Shown: positions 36,194-46,029 of the stretch, piece by piece
How the letters are laid out: each line of letters begins with the position of its first letter
Position numbering within the stretch: the first letter of the stretch is position 1
Source of the DNA: Antrihabitans stalagmiti
Lineage (GTDB): Bacteria > Actinomycetota > Actinomycetes > Mycobacteriales > Mycobacteriaceae
NCBI RefSeq assembly: GCF_016482825.1
Contig: NZ_JAEMNV010000008.1
Coordinates: 1-64,000, forward strand
DNA length: 64,000 bases
Direction of reading: 5' to 3'
Made by a program: the position numbers and the translations under genes
The notes under the pieces: model-generated
Database searches by the model: none
Told to the model about the DNA's origin: nothing
Seen by the model: only the letters and a program-made list of their open reading frames with translations

Positions 36194-36532
36194 ATGATTC
36201 TCGAACATGCACTGCTGCCCGTTCGACCAGGCGAAGAGACCCGGTTCGAGGCTGCTTTCGAGCACGCCCGGTCGATCATCGCGGTCATGCCCGGCTTCAG
36301 ATCGCTCACTCTGTCCAGGTCGATCGAAACGCCGACCTCCTACCTCCTGCTCGTCGAGTGGGAGACGCTCGAAGACCACACCGAAGGCTTCCGCGGATCA
36401 GCCGAGTACGAACGCTGGCGCGAACTGCTGCACAGCTTCTACGAGCCGTTCCCGACGGTCGAACATTTTGTCAGAGTGACCCACGCGGACCCTCGACCGG
36501 GCACTTCGGCGCACCCTTCGATCTCCAACTAG
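36194..36532 (+). CDS. antibiotic biosynthesis monooxygenase (ABM) domain protein
   Basis: A 112-residue dimeric alpha/beta-barrel protein of the ABM superfamily, comprising small oxygenases and heme or quinone-modifying enzymes. Typical elements: ILEHALLPVRPGEETRFEAA, the LLLVEWETLEDHTEGFRGS strand-helix, and EPFPTVEHFV at the end. Substrate unknown. It lies 61 bp before the helicase gene on the same strand. Confidence 0.82.
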   Translation: MILEHALLPVRPGEETRFEAAFEHARSIIAVMPGFRSLTLSRSIETPTSYLLLVEWETLEDHTEGFRGSAEYERWRELLHSFYEPFPTVEHFVRVTHADPRPGTSAHPSISN

Positions 36533-36558
36533 ACTTCTCAGGGCGATTTTTGCGATCC

Positions 36559-36572
36559 CGCGACAAGTCGCG
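36559..36572. promoter_or_regulatory. inverted repeat before the HelD-like gene
   Basis: The dyad CGCGACAAGTCGCG (6-bp arms, 2-bp centre) is 21 bp before the TTG start of the HelD-like gene. It is not the rifamycin-associated element known upstream of helR genes. It could be an operator or an RNA hairpin near the ribosome-binding site. Confidence 0.35.
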
Positions 36573-36593
36573 CCCTACACCGAGGAGTACCTA

Positions 36594-38900
36594 TTGCCTG
36601 ACGACGGCCAGAGTGCCCTGGACCGTGAGCAGGAGTACGTGTCGACGCTGTACCACCAGCTCGACAGCATGCGGAAGTACGCGGCGACGCGACTGAGCAA
36701 AGTTCTGCTGGAGACGGGTGGGACGCCGCAGGCGCGCAGCGAGCGCGAATCGTTCAGCCAGCTGTACACCGACGACCTCGCGAAGTACGACGCGGCCGAA
36801 AACGGTTTGTGCTTCGGCAGAATCGATATGAGCGACGACGAGTTGCGCTATGTCGGACGACTGGGAATCCTCGACGAAGCCAACGACTACGAGACGCTGC
36901 TCCTCGACTGGCGTGCGCCGATGGCACGTCCCTTCTACCTCGCGACGACTGCGATGCCGGACGGCGTGATTCGACGTCGTCACATCCGGTCTCGCAGCCG
37001 CCGAGTGACCGCCGTCAACGACGAATACCTCGACCTCGACGCCGCGCAGGAGGCAGGTCGTACGGAGGATTCAGGCGGGGTCGGCACCGAAAGCGCGTTG
37101 CTCGCTGCCCTCAACGCCGCCAGAACCGGCCACATGAACGACATCGTCGAAACCATTCAGAGCGAGCAGGACGCCATCATCCGGTCCGATCACAAGAGTG
37201 TGCTCGTTGTGCAGGGCGGACCGGGGACCGGCAAGACGGCTGTCGCACTGCATCGGGCGGCGTATCTGCTGTACACCTATCGCCAGCAGCTGGCGAAGAG
37301 CGGCGTCCTCATCATCGGACCGAACGCGACGTTCCTCGATTACATCGGGCAGGTGCTGCCGTCGCTCGGCGAGACCGGTGTCCTGCTGTCGACGATCGGC
37401 GATCTCTACCCGGGTGTTCGCGCGACTCGAGAAGATTCGCTTCGGGCCGCGGAACTCAAGGGCTCCCTGACCATGGTCGACGTGCTCAAGAACGCGGTCA
37501 GAGATCGGCAGTTGGTTCCCGACGAGACGATTACGCTGCGCTTCGAGTCCTACGAGGTGTCGCTCGACCGCAAGACCGTCACGCGGGCCCGTGGCAGAGC
37601 ACGTTCCTCGCGTAGGCCGCACAACCTGGCTCGCCCGATCTTCGTCTCCAGCGTCATCGATTCGTTGACCGACCAGATCGCGACCACGATCGGCAGCAAC
37701 GTCGTCGGCGGCTCGAATCTGCTCAGCCGCGACGACATCGCCGATATCCGCGACGAGATGCGGTCGGACGCTGAGGTCATGGCGACCATCGGCGGTCTGT
37801 GGCCGGAGCTGTCTCCGCAGGAGGTATTGGTCGACCTGCTCGCATCGGACGTGCGACTGTCGACTGCCGCCCAGCAGTTCGCTGCCGACGACCGTGCAGC
37901 GCTGCTGACCTCGGAACGTCGCGGCTTCACCCCTGCCGACGCTCCCCTGCTCGACGAACTAGCCGAGCTGCTCGGCGTCGACGACGCGGAAGAGCGCGAA
38001 CGCAACCAGCGGCAATGGCGAGCCCAGATCGCCGACGCGCAGGGCGCACTCGACATCCTGACCGGTTCTGCACCGCAAGATCTCGAAGACGAACTGGATC
38101 CCGAGATCCTGATGGCCTACGACCTGATCGACGCCAGTCAACTCGCGCAGCGGCAGAACTCCGGTGTGCGACTCACCACCGCGGAACGTGCTGCGGGCGA
38201 CCGCACCTGGACCTACGGTCACGTCATCATCGACGAGGCGCAGGAACTGTCCGAGATGGCGTGGCGCATGGTTATGCGCCGGATACCGAATCGTTGGATC
38301 ACAGTCGTCGGCGACGTCGCACAGACCGGCGACCCCGCAGGCACCACCTCGTGGCAACGCATCCTCGAGCCGTATGTCGCACGGCGCTGGAAGCTGGCCG
38401 AGCTGACGGTGAACTACCGAACACCCGCCGAGATCATGGGCATCGCACAGGACGTGCTCAGCGCCATCGATCCAGCGGCAACAGTGCCGCGGTCGGTGCG
38501 CGACTCGGGCGTCCCGCCCTGGGCGCACTCGGTAGATGCCGCCGCCCTCGAGCCGATCGTCCGCGACTACGTAGCCGCCGAAACGGGCCCAGGCCAGACC
38601 GCCGTGATCGTGCCGAAAGAGTTGTCTGCAACTTTCGCGGACCTTGCAAGCGACTCGGTGAGCGTCCTCACCGTGCGGGAGGCCAAAGGTCTCGAGTTCG
38701 ACGTCGTTTTCATCGTCGAGCCCGCTCAGGTACTCGATGAGTCTCCACGCGGGCGAAACGACCTGTACGTTGCTCTTACGCGAGCTACGCAACGCCTCGG
38801 CGTCGTACATTCCCGGCCACTACCGACCGAACTAGCCGGTCTCGTCGATTCCGACCGCAACGACGCGGCGTCAGGGCGCTCGATCGCCGCAGGAAACTGA
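36594..38900 (+). CDS. HelD-type RNA polymerase-associated helicase
   Basis: A 768-residue superfamily 1 helicase-like protein of the HelD/HelR family, which binds core RNA polymerase and removes stalled complexes; the HelR branch in Streptomyces and Mycobacterium abscessus protects against rifampicin. It shows an N-terminal coiled coil (about 5-60), Walker A GGPGTGKTA near residue 210, Walker B VIIDEAQEL near 545, TVNYRTPAEI, and the C-terminal motif VALTRATQRLG. The start is TTG with GAGGAG eight bases upstream. Whether it belongs to the HelD or HelR branch cannot be settled by eye. Confidence 0.88.
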   Translation: MPDDGQSALDREQEYVSTLYHQLDSMRKYAATRLSKVLLETGGTPQARSERESFSQLYTDDLAKYDAAENGLCFGRIDMSDDELRYVGRLGILDEANDYETLLLDWRAPMARPFYLATTAMPDGVIRRRHIRSRSRRVTAVNDEYLDLDAAQEAGRTEDSGGVGTESALLAALNAARTGHMNDIVETIQSEQDAIIRSDHKSVLVVQGGPGTGKTAVALHRAAYLLYTYRQQLAKSGVLIIGPNATFLDYIGQVLPSLGETGVLLSTIGDLYPGVRATREDSLRAAELKGSLTMVDVLKNAVRDRQLVPDETITLRFESYEVSLDRKTVTRARGRARSSRRPHNLARPIFVSSVIDSLTDQIATTIGSNVVGGSNLLSRDDIADIRDEMRSDAEVMATIGGLWPELSPQEVLVDLLASDVRLSTAAQQFAADDRAALLTSERRGFTPADAPLLDELAELLGVDDAEERERNQRQWRAQIADAQGALDILTGSAPQDLEDELDPEILMAYDLIDASQLAQRQNSGVRLTTAERAAGDRTWTYGHVIIDEAQELSEMAWRMVMRRIPNRWITVVGDVAQTGDPAGTTSWQRILEPYVARRWKLAELTVNYRTPAEIMGIAQDVLSAIDPAATVPRSVRDSGVPPWAHSVDAAALEPIVRDYVAAETGPGQTAVIVPKELSATFADLASDSVSVLTVREAKGLEFDVVFIVEPAQVLDESPRGRNDLYVALTRATQRLGVVHSRPLPTELAGLVDSDRNDAASGRSIAAGN

Positions 38901-38935
38901 TCGCGAGCAGATTCGCAGGCAGGAAGGTGTTCGAC

Positions 38936-39343
38936 GTGGACGGCAAGACCAGCGCCATACGCGTCGCCATCGTTCTCGCCGCGGGTTCGTTGACGCTCGG
39001 CGCCTGCACGGTCGCCGACTCGGGTGACTCTGCACAGTCCTCGTCGGCTACGCCAACCGCAGCGGCCATCGCACTCGGCGGTGAGCAACCTCTCGACGAC
39101 CGGGCGCAGGCCTACAAAGACGCTCTGATCGCCGCGGGAATCCCTGCGGGGCAGTCGAATTCCACGACCCTTGTGCTCGGCGAAGGGATTTGTGCGCGAT
39201 TGGCCGATGCAACTCCTGAGCCCGAGATCCTGGCGAACCTCGCGCCTCTCGCCGAGTACACGGCGTCGACATCGCAGGGCACGCTCGACGGTGACCAGGT
39301 CGCTCGCATCTATCTGGAAACAGCAAAATCCGACTATTGCTGA
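38936..39343 (+). CDS. DUF732-like lipoprotein
   Basis: A 135-residue exported lipoprotein with signal VAIVLAAGSLTLGAC (lipid-modified Cys). After a Ser/Thr/Ala-rich linker, the C-terminal domain (ALIAAGIPAGQSNSTTLVLG, then GICARLADATPE and a final Cys) fits the actinobacterial DUF732 family, with two cysteines likely in a disulfide. GTG 38936 is chosen because AGGAAG sits nine bases before it. Function unknown. Confidence 0.78.
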   Translation: MDGKTSAIRVAIVLAAGSLTLGACTVADSGDSAQSSSATPTAAAIALGGEQPLDDRAQAYKDALIAAGIPAGQSNSTTLVLGEGICARLADATPEPEILANLAPLAEYTASTSQGTLDGDQVARIYLETAKSDYC

Positions 39344-39386
39344 CGATTTCCCGTCGGCAACAGCCGGATTTGCGGTTCCGAGCCGG

Positions 39387-39839
39387 CTAGCGGACCGTGT
39401 GCACGATCAGAACGTCGGAGCGTGACTTGCGCGCGACGTCGGAGGGCACCGATCCGAGCAGGCGACCAGTCAGCGAGTTGAGGCCGCGGTTGCCGATGAC
39501 AAGCAGATCCGCGTCGACGTCGACGACGAGTTGCAGCAGCGAGTCGACCGGAGCACCGACGATCGAACGTTCGACGATGTTGGTCGCGCCGACTGCATGA
39601 GCCTTCTCGCGGGCGGTGCGCAGGATGTCGTTCGTTGGCGCACTGCCGCGCACTTGGTACGCGTCGTCCTTGAGTACGTCCGCCGCGGCACCGACGTCAC
39701 GCTCGTCCGTCGGGTAGTACGCGCAAGCGATCACAAGCTGCGCCCCCTCGTCGCCGGCAAGCGACGCGGCCTTCTCGACGGCCTTGTACGACGAGTCGGA
39801 ACCATCAGTCCCGACGACAATGGTCCGGTACGCGCTCAT
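39387..39839 (-). CDS. universal stress protein (TB15.3/Rv1636-like)
   Basis: A 150-residue UspA-fold protein, beginning MSAYRTIVVGTDGSDSS and ending with the nucleotide-binding pattern GNRGLNSLTGRLLGSVPSDV. It closely resembles M. tuberculosis Rv1636, which occupies the same chromosomal position and binds cAMP. GGAGG precedes the ATG. Two copies of GGGTGCA lie just upstream (39851-39857 and 39865-39871). Confidence 0.93.
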   Translation of the reverse strand: MSAYRTIVVGTDGSDSSYKAVEKAASLAGDEGAQLVIACAYYPTDERDVGAAADVLKDDAYQVRGSAPTNDILRTAREKAHAVGATNIVERSIVGAPVDSLLQLVVDVDADLLVIGNRGLNSLTGRLLGSVPSDVARKSRSDVLIVHTVR

Positions 39840-40066
39840 TCATCCTCCATGGGTGCAAAAAAACGGGTGCACAGTCGCGCGGCTGAACCACTCCAACCGC
39901 TTCGCTGACCCTAGCCTCCAAAAGCGCGTGTGAGGCGAATTTGGGTCAGAACACACATTCCGGCGATTCAGTGATCAGCCGGGGGATCAGCCGAGGACCA
40001 GCCCCTGCCACCGCAAGCGAGACAGAGACGATGCATCCGGCAGCGGCACACTTCGCAAACCTCGCA

Positions 40067-40072
40067 TAGATT
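40067..40072 (+). promoter_or_regulatory. -10 box of a leaderless transcript
   Basis: TAGATT lies six bases before the ATG at 40079, with no ribosome-binding site between. The message for the hydrolase-ABC fusion is therefore probably leaderless. Confidence 0.5.
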
Positions 40073-40078
40073 GGATTT

Positions 40079-42979
40079 ATGCGTATTCCGAGGCCTGACA
40101 CGCCGGGCCGTCGGTCGTTCCTCCGCGCCGCGGCCATTGTCGCTGCAATCGTGGTCGTTCTCGGCCTTGTCATGTTCGTGTTCGACCGCGACGATCAGGT
40201 CGACATCGCGACGGAGGACGTGACGCTGACCATGCCTGCTGGCCCTGGCGAAACTACGACCGTCGCTATCGATGCGCGGCTGCATCTCCCCGAAAAGACG
40301 CCTGCCCCAGCGGTTCTCCTCGCGCACGGGTTCGGCGGCAACAAGGATTCGGTGGCGGGCCAAGCCCGCAGACTTGCCCGCGACGGCTTCGTCGTTCTCG
40401 CCTACAGCGCGCGCGGTTTCGGCGAGAGCACCGGGGCCATATCGATCAACGATCCCGACCGCGAGGTGGCCGACGCACGAGCCATGGTCAGCTGGCTCGG
40501 GGAGCGGACCGACGTGCAACTCGATGCACCCGGCGATCCGCGCGTCGGTGTCGCAGGCGGATCCTATGGCGGCGCTTTGGCTTTGATGCTCGGCGGAACC
40601 GATCCCCGCATCGACACAATTGCGGCCTCGATCACGTGGAACGACCTCGGTGTTGCGTTGTTCCCCAACTACGCTGCGCCGCTTCCGAATCCGGATCAGC
40701 CCGACCCAGCGACACCGACAGCACCCGACTACGCAGCGCCCGGCGTGCTCAAACGCGCGTGGGCCGGAGTGTTTTTCGGCGTCGGCGCCACCGCGCTCGG
40801 TCAGGATGCTTCGCCCGGGCTGTCCGGTGATATCTGCGGCAAGTTCTCCGAGGTCGTGTGTCAGGCCTACGCGCAGTCTGCGGTGACAGGAACGCCAACG
40901 CCCGAACTCCTTGCGCTGCTTCGATCGCACTCCCCCGCCGCATACAACGACAAGATCACTGCGCCGACGCTGATCGTCCAAGGCGAACGCGACACGCTCT
41001 TTCCACTCGACCAGGCCGATGCGAACGCACGGCAGATCGCGGCAACGGGAACTCCGGTCGAAGTCACGTGGTTCAACGGTGGCCACGACGGCGACGCGAA
41101 TCGGGCCGACTACCCGATGCGGAGTTTCCTACTCGCCAATCTGCGTGACAACAACGACAACGCCGACAGCAGCGACTCCGACACCCCACGATTCAGCTTC
41201 CAGCTGCCCGGAACACCCAACGAGCAGGGCGAGATCCCGAGCCGCAGGATGAGCGCCCCCGAGTACCCGGGGATCGGCAACTCCGAGCCTGCACGCCGCA
41301 CTACGCTGCGGCTGTATTCCGACCTCGACGCACCGCAGACGATCGTGCGCCCGCCCGGCGCATCGCCTGCCGCGGTGTCCAGCGTCCCCGGGGTCGGTTC
41401 GGTGCTCTCGTCGGCTCTGTCGATCGCTGGTCTCGACGCCATCGGCCGTGATCCGGCAGGTCAGGCGGCAACGTTCCGGACCGATGCGTTCGACGAACCA
41501 CTGACGATCGCGGGGTCGGCGACGATCGACCTTCGTGTACATTCCTTTGCCGCACCGGGCGATTCGGTCTTGTTCGCGAAGCTGTACGACGTGAGCGCCG
41601 ACGACCGGCGGGTGCTGCCCGGCGGCGCAGTCGGGGCGGTGCGGCTTCCGGACTCGCCCGACGGCAGTCCGGTGGATGTTCGGGTCACCCTGCCGGGCAT
41701 CGCATTTCAGGTCCCCGAGGGCCATCACATCGAAATCGTCATCGGCACAACGGATCAGGCCTACGCGGTGCCACTGGAGCCTGCGGTGTTCAGTGTGTCT
41801 CTGCTGGACGCGCAGTTGAGTGTGCCGACGATTTCGGGAATGGCCACCTCACGCTCCGTTCCGATCGAACCGCTCATCGGTATCGGGGTCATCGTCGTCG
41901 CACTCGGACTCCTCGTCGCTGCGGCCCTCGTCCGCTCGCGTAGGCGCGGCACCGCGGATGCAGACGAAGATCTCGCCGACATTCCACTCGTGGTCAGTGG
42001 GCTGCGTAAGACCTACGCCAACGGTTTCCGCGCCGTGGACGGTGTGTCGTTCAGAGTGGAACCCGGCCAGGTTCTCGGCCTCCTCGGGCCCAACGGCGCA
42101 GGCAAGACGACGACACTGCGTATGGCGATGGGACTGATCAAGCCCGACGACGGTGAGATTCGTGTGTTCGGCCACAAGGTGACCGCAGGTGCGCCGGTGC
42201 TGTCACGGATCGGGTCGTTCGTCGAGGGTCCGGGCCTGCTCCCCCACCTTTCGGGAGCAGAAAATCTCCGCCTGTTCTGGCTCTCTACCGGCCGCGCGTT
42301 GGAAGACGCGCACCTCGACGAGGTCGTCGCCATCGCCGACCTCGGCGCAGCGATCGACCGAAAGGTTCGCTCGTACTCGCAAGGTATGCGGCAGCGGCTC
42401 GCCATCGCGCAGGCCATGCTCGGCCTACCCGACCTACTGCTGCTCGACGAACCGACCAACGGCCTCGACCCGCCGCAGATCAGGACGATGCGCGACGTAC
42501 TGATCTCCTACGCGCGGCGCGGGCGAACGGTCCTCGTGTCGAGTCACCTGCTCTCCGAGGTGGAACAGACCTGTACCCATGTGGTCGTCATGAACCAGGG
42601 CAAGGTGATCAGCGCAGGTTCGGTTCGTGAGCTGGTGGCAGCGGGCGGTCCGACCGAAATTCGGGTCGACGATTCGGCCCGCGCGGCCGCAGCTTTGTCC
42701 GGCGTCGCCGGACTCGGTCGGATCATCGCAACCGATGGTGACAACCCACGGCTGCGGATCGATCTCGGCTCGGCTGCACCTGCCGACGTCGTCGCTACCT
42801 TGGTCGATGCCGGCGTCGCGGTCAGCGGTGTCGCGTCGTCTACGAAGTTGGAGGACGTGTTCCTTGCGCTGGTGCACGATCCACGAGCTGCTGGGCCCGA
42901 TCTCGACGAGGACGTGCCGGACGGCAGGAATTCACAGAACAGCGCACCACAGAGCAATGGAAAGGACCCGGCGGAATGA
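40079..42979 (+). CDS. fusion of extracellular CocE-type hydrolase with an ABC ATPase
   Basis: A 966-residue two-part protein. A membrane span at about 16-35 is followed by an alpha/beta hydrolase of the Xaa-Pro dipeptidyl-peptidase/CocE type, with Ser162 in GGSYGG, Asp305 in GERDTLF and His336 in NGGHDGD, then a jelly-roll-like region to about residue 590. A second span (about 595-620, IGIGVIVVALGLLVAAALV) leads to an ABC ATPase: Walker A GPNGAGKTTT near 670, signature YSQGMRQ near 766, and Walker B LLLLDEPTNGLD. The likely topology is hydrolase outside and ATPase inside. The permease start overlaps its stop. Substrate unknown; a peptide or lipopeptide is plausible. Confidence 0.9.
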   Translation: MRIPRPDTPGRRSFLRAAAIVAAIVVVLGLVMFVFDRDDQVDIATEDVTLTMPAGPGETTTVAIDARLHLPEKTPAPAVLLAHGFGGNKDSVAGQARRLARDGFVVLAYSARGFGESTGAISINDPDREVADARAMVSWLGERTDVQLDAPGDPRVGVAGGSYGGALALMLGGTDPRIDTIAASITWNDLGVALFPNYAAPLPNPDQPDPATPTAPDYAAPGVLKRAWAGVFFGVGATALGQDASPGLSGDICGKFSEVVCQAYAQSAVTGTPTPELLALLRSHSPAAYNDKITAPTLIVQGERDTLFPLDQADANARQIAATGTPVEVTWFNGGHDGDANRADYPMRSFLLANLRDNNDNADSSDSDTPRFSFQLPGTPNEQGEIPSRRMSAPEYPGIGNSEPARRTTLRLYSDLDAPQTIVRPPGASPAAVSSVPGVGSVLSSALSIAGLDAIGRDPAGQAATFRTDAFDEPLTIAGSATIDLRVHSFAAPGDSVLFAKLYDVSADDRRVLPGGAVGAVRLPDSPDGSPVDVRVTLPGIAFQVPEGHHIEIVIGTTDQAYAVPLEPAVFSVSLLDAQLSVPTISGMATSRSVPIEPLIGIGVIVVALGLLVAAALVRSRRRGTADADEDLADIPLVVSGLRKTYANGFRAVDGVSFRVEPGQVLGLLGPNGAGKTTTLRMAMGLIKPDDGEIRVFGHKVTAGAPVLSRIGSFVEGPGLLPHLSGAENLRLFWLSTGRALEDAHLDEVVAIADLGAAIDRKVRSYSQGMRQRLAIAQAMLGLPDLLLLDEPTNGLDPPQIRTMRDVLISYARRGRTVLVSSHLLSEVEQTCTHVVVMNQGKVISAGSVRELVAAGGPTEIRVDDSARAAAALSGVAGLGRIIATDGDNPRLRIDLGSAAPADVVATLVDAGVAVSGVASSTKLEDVFLALVHDPRAAGPDLDEDVPDGRNSQNSAPQSNGKDPAE

Positions 42980-43848
42980 CCGAATCTGCAACAACGTCCG
43001 CCGACCATCCCGATGGTCGCGCTCCGGGTTTTCGGCCGAGCGCAACGCTGTCGGTCCGTACCGAGTTCGAACGACAGCTACGCCGGCGCAGAACCCAGGT
43101 CGCGATCGGGTTTCTGGCCCTGTTGCCAGGCATCCTCGCCGCGGCGTTTGCCATCGGTGGTGCCGAAGCCGATTCGGGTGCAGGCCTGATCGAGCTCGCC
43201 ACACGTGGTGGTGTGAACTTCACGGTCTTCTGCCTGCTGATGTCGGTCGGCTTCCTGCTGATCGTGGTCGTTGCGCTGTTTTTCGGCGACTCCGTTGCGA
43301 GCGAGGCGTCGTGGTCGAGCTTGCGGTATCTGCTGACAATTCCGGTGCCGCGGTCACGATTGCTGCTGCAGAAGGCCGTCGTATCGGTGTTGCTCTCGCT
43401 CATTGCGATCGTGGTGCTCGTTGTCGTCGCGCTTGCCCTCGGCACCCTGCTCTACGGCGCGGACCCGTTGGCGAACCCGTTCGGCGATTCGTTGCCGTAC
43501 CAAACAGCAGTGTTGCGGCTGTTCGTTGCATTGGGCTACATCGCCATCAATCTGACCTGGATCGCCGGTTTGGCGCTACTGCTGTCGGTGCTGACCGACG
43601 CACCACTCGGTGCGGTCGGCGGCACGGTCATGGTGTCGATCCTCGTTCAGATTCTCGACCAGATCACCGCGCTCGGGGACCTGCGGCGGCTCCTACCCGG
43701 CCACTTCTCGTATGCCTGGACCCGTGCGTTGTCACCGACGATCGACTGGTACGACATGACGATCGGAGCATTCTCCGCGCTCGCCTACGCATCGATCTTC
43801 GGCGTCCTTGCCTGGATACGCTTCTCCGGCAAGGACATCACCAGCTAG
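42976..43848 (+). CDS. ABC-2 type permease partner of the hydrolase-ABC fusion
   Basis: A 290-residue membrane protein with about six spans, including VAIGFLALLPGILAAAFAI, FCLLMSVGFLLIVVVALFF, VSVLLSLIAIVVLVVVALAL and LTWIAGLALLLSVL. The SWSSLRYLLTIPVPRSRLLL loop is typical of ABC-2 permeases. ATG 42976 overlaps the fusion gene by 4 bp, so the two form one exporter. It converges on uvrB with 15 bp between the stops. Confidence 0.9.
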   Translation: MTESATTSADHPDGRAPGFRPSATLSVRTEFERQLRRRRTQVAIGFLALLPGILAAAFAIGGAEADSGAGLIELATRGGVNFTVFCLLMSVGFLLIVVVALFFGDSVASEASWSSLRYLLTIPVPRSRLLLQKAVVSVLLSLIAIVVLVVVALALGTLLYGADPLANPFGDSLPYQTAVLRLFVALGYIAINLTWIAGLALLLSVLTDAPLGAVGGTVMVSILVQILDQITALGDLRRLLPGHFSYAWTRALSPTIDWYDMTIGAFSALAYASIFGVLAWIRFSGKDITS

Positions 43849-43863
43849 GACCTTCGGACCCAG

Positions 43864-46023
43864 CTACTTCACTCCGGCAGCATCCATTCCGCGTAGTTCC
43901 TTCTTCAGGTCGTGAATTTCGTCGCGTAGTCGACCCGCCAACTCGAACTGCAGTTCTCGTGCGGCGTTCATCATCTGATCGGTCAGCGACTTGATCAGGT
44001 CGGCCAGTTCGGCGCGCGGCATCGACTTCACATCCTGGCCTTCGTAAACACCCGCGCTGACTGCACGCCCAGGCTCGCCTTGTGCACGCCGACCTCGGCT
44101 TGCGTTGCGTCCGGAACCACCGATCGCAACGTCGGTGTCGTCGGCCTCTTCGTAAACCTGGTCGAGGATGTCGGCGATCTTCTTTCGCAGTGGCTGCGGA
44201 TCGACTCCCATCTCGGTGTTGTAGGCGACCTGCTTCTCGCGTCGGCGTTCGGTCTCTTCGATCGCCATCGCCATCGAGTCGGTGATCTTGTCCGCGTACA
44301 TATGGACCTCACCACTCACGTTGCGGGCGGCGCGGCCGATCGTCTGGATGAGGCTGGTGCTGCTGCGAAGGAAGCCCTCTTTGTCGGCGTCCAGGATCGC
44401 AACCAAGGACACCTCGGGAAGGTCGAGACCTTCTCGAAGCAGGTTGATACCGACCAGAACGTCGTACTCGCCGAGTCGCAGTTGCCGCAGCAGTTCGACG
44501 CGTCGCAACGTGTCGATCTCCGAGTGCAGGTATCGGACTCGTATGCCGAGCTGCAGCAGGTAGTCGGTCAGATCCTCCGACATCTTTTTCGTCAGTGTGG
44601 TCACCAGAACGCGCTCGTCTTTCTCGGCGCGCTCTCGGATCGAATGAACGAGGTCGTCGATCTGACCCTTGGTCGGCTTCACCACGATCTTCGGATCGAC
44701 CAGACCTGTCGGGCGGATCACCTGCTCGACGAACTCGCCGCCGGCCTGACCGAGCTCGTACTTGCCCGGCGTCGCCGAGAGATACACAGCCTGCCCGATT
44801 CGGTCGGCGAACTCCTCCCACGTCAACGGCCGATTGTCGACCGCGGACGGCAGCCGGAACCCGAACTCGACCAGGTTCCGCTTACGCGACATGTCACCCT
44901 CGTACATGCCACCGATCTGCGGGACTGTCACGTGTGATTCGTCGATGACGAGAAGGAAGTCTTCCGGGAAGTAGTCGATCAGTGTCGCCGGTGCTGTGCC
45001 TGCAGCGCGGCCGTCGATGTGGCGCGAATAGTTCTCGATGCCGGAGCAGAATCCGACTTGGCGAATCATCTCGAGGTCGTACTGGGTACGCATCCGCAGA
45101 CGTTGCGCTTCGAGGAGCTTGCCCTGCTTTTCGAGTTCCGCGAGGCGGCCTTCCAGCTCGGATTCGATGTCGCGAACCGCGCGTTCCATCCGCTCCGGAC
45201 CTGCGACGTAGTGCGTCGCGGGAAAAATTCGCAGCATGTCGACCTGCCGGACAACATCACCGGTGAGGGGATGCAGGTAGTACAGCGCCTCGATCTCGTC
45301 GCCGAAGAATTCGATACGAACGGCCAGCTCTTCGTAGGACGGAATGATCTCGACGGTGTCGCCGCGGACTCGGAACGAGCCACGTACGAACGACAGGTCG
45401 TTTCGGGTGTATTGCACGTCGACGAGCAGGCGCAGCAGGTCGTCACGGTTCACCTCGGCACCGACTTCGAGCTGGACGGACCGGTCGAGGTAGGACTGGG
45501 GGGTGCCGAGGCCGTAGATGCAGGACACCGAGGCGACCACGACGACGTCACGACGAGAGAGCAAGCTGGACGTTGCGGAGTGCCGCAACCGCTCGACGTC
45601 GTCGTTGACGGAGCTGTCCTTCTCGATGTAAGTGTCGGTCTGGGCGATGTACGCCTCGGGCTGGTAGTAGTCGTAGTAGGACACGAAGTACTCGACAGCG
45701 TTGTGCGGCAACATCTCTCGCAACTCGTTGGCCAGCTGCGCTGCGAGCGTCTTGTTCGGAGCCATCACGAGTGTCGGCCGTTGCAACTTCTCGATCAACC
45801 ACGCCGTCGTCGCGGACTTACCGGTGCCTGTCGCACCGAGCAGGACAACGTCCTTCTCCCCCGCGTTGATCCGGCGTTCGAGGTCGGCAATGGCGGCCGG
45901 CTGATCACCGGCAGGCTTGTGTTCGCTGACAACCTCGAAGCGACCTTCGGTGCGTTCGATCAGCTCGCCGACCGGACGATGCTCCGAGTGGGCGAGGAGG
46001 TGCTTTTCTGTTGGAAACGCCAT
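43864..46023 (-). CDS. uvrB: excinuclease ABC subunit B
   Basis: Damage-verifying helicase-like subunit of nucleotide excision repair, 719 residues. It shows Walker [11 protein letters not shown] near residue 45, the beta-hairpin region [20 protein letters not shown], helicase motifs through [20 protein letters not shown], and the C-terminal UVR domain ([20 protein letters not shown]). The ATG is six bases after a TAGGCT -10 box, so the transcript is probably leaderless. Confidence 0.98.
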   Translation of the reverse strand: MAFPTEKHLLAHSEHRPVGELIERTEGRFEVVSEHKPAGDQPAAIADLERRINAGEKDVVLLGATGTGKSATTAWLIEKLQRPTLVMAPNKTLAAQLANELREMLPHNAVEYFVSYYDYYQPEAYIAQTDTYIEKDSSVNDDVERLRHSATSSLLSRRDVVVVASVSCIYGLGTPQSYLDRSVQLEVGAEVNRDDLLRLLVDVQYTRNDLSFVRGSFRVRGDTVEIIPSYEELAVRIEFFGDEIEALYYLHPLTGDVVRQVDMLRIFPATHYVAGPERMERAVRDIESELEGRLAELEKQGKLLEAQRLRMRTQYDLEMIRQVGFCSGIENYSRHIDGRAAGTAPATLIDYFPEDFLLVIDESHVTVPQIGGMYEGDMSRKRNLVEFGFRLPSAVDNRPLTWEEFADRIGQAVYLSATPGKYELGQAGGEFVEQVIRPTGLVDPKIVVKPTKGQIDDLVHSIRERAEKDERVLVTTLTKKMSEDLTDYLLQLGIRVRYLHSEIDTLRRVELLRQLRLGEYDVLVGINLLREGLDLPEVSLVAILDADKEGFLRSSTSLIQTIGRAARNVSGEVHMYADKITDSMAMAIEETERRREKQVAYNTEMGVDPQPLRKKIADILDQVYEEADDTDVAIGGSGRNASRGRRAQGEPGRAVSAGVYEGQDVKSMPRAELADLIKSLTDQMMNAARELQFELAGRLRDEIHDLKKELRGMDAAGVK

Positions 46024-46029
46024 TGCACA

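Noticed and set aside
36533-36593. Rifamycin-associated element upstream of the HelD-like gene
   Set aside because: The 19-bp GGGGCTTGC-type inverted repeat known from helR promoters is not present.
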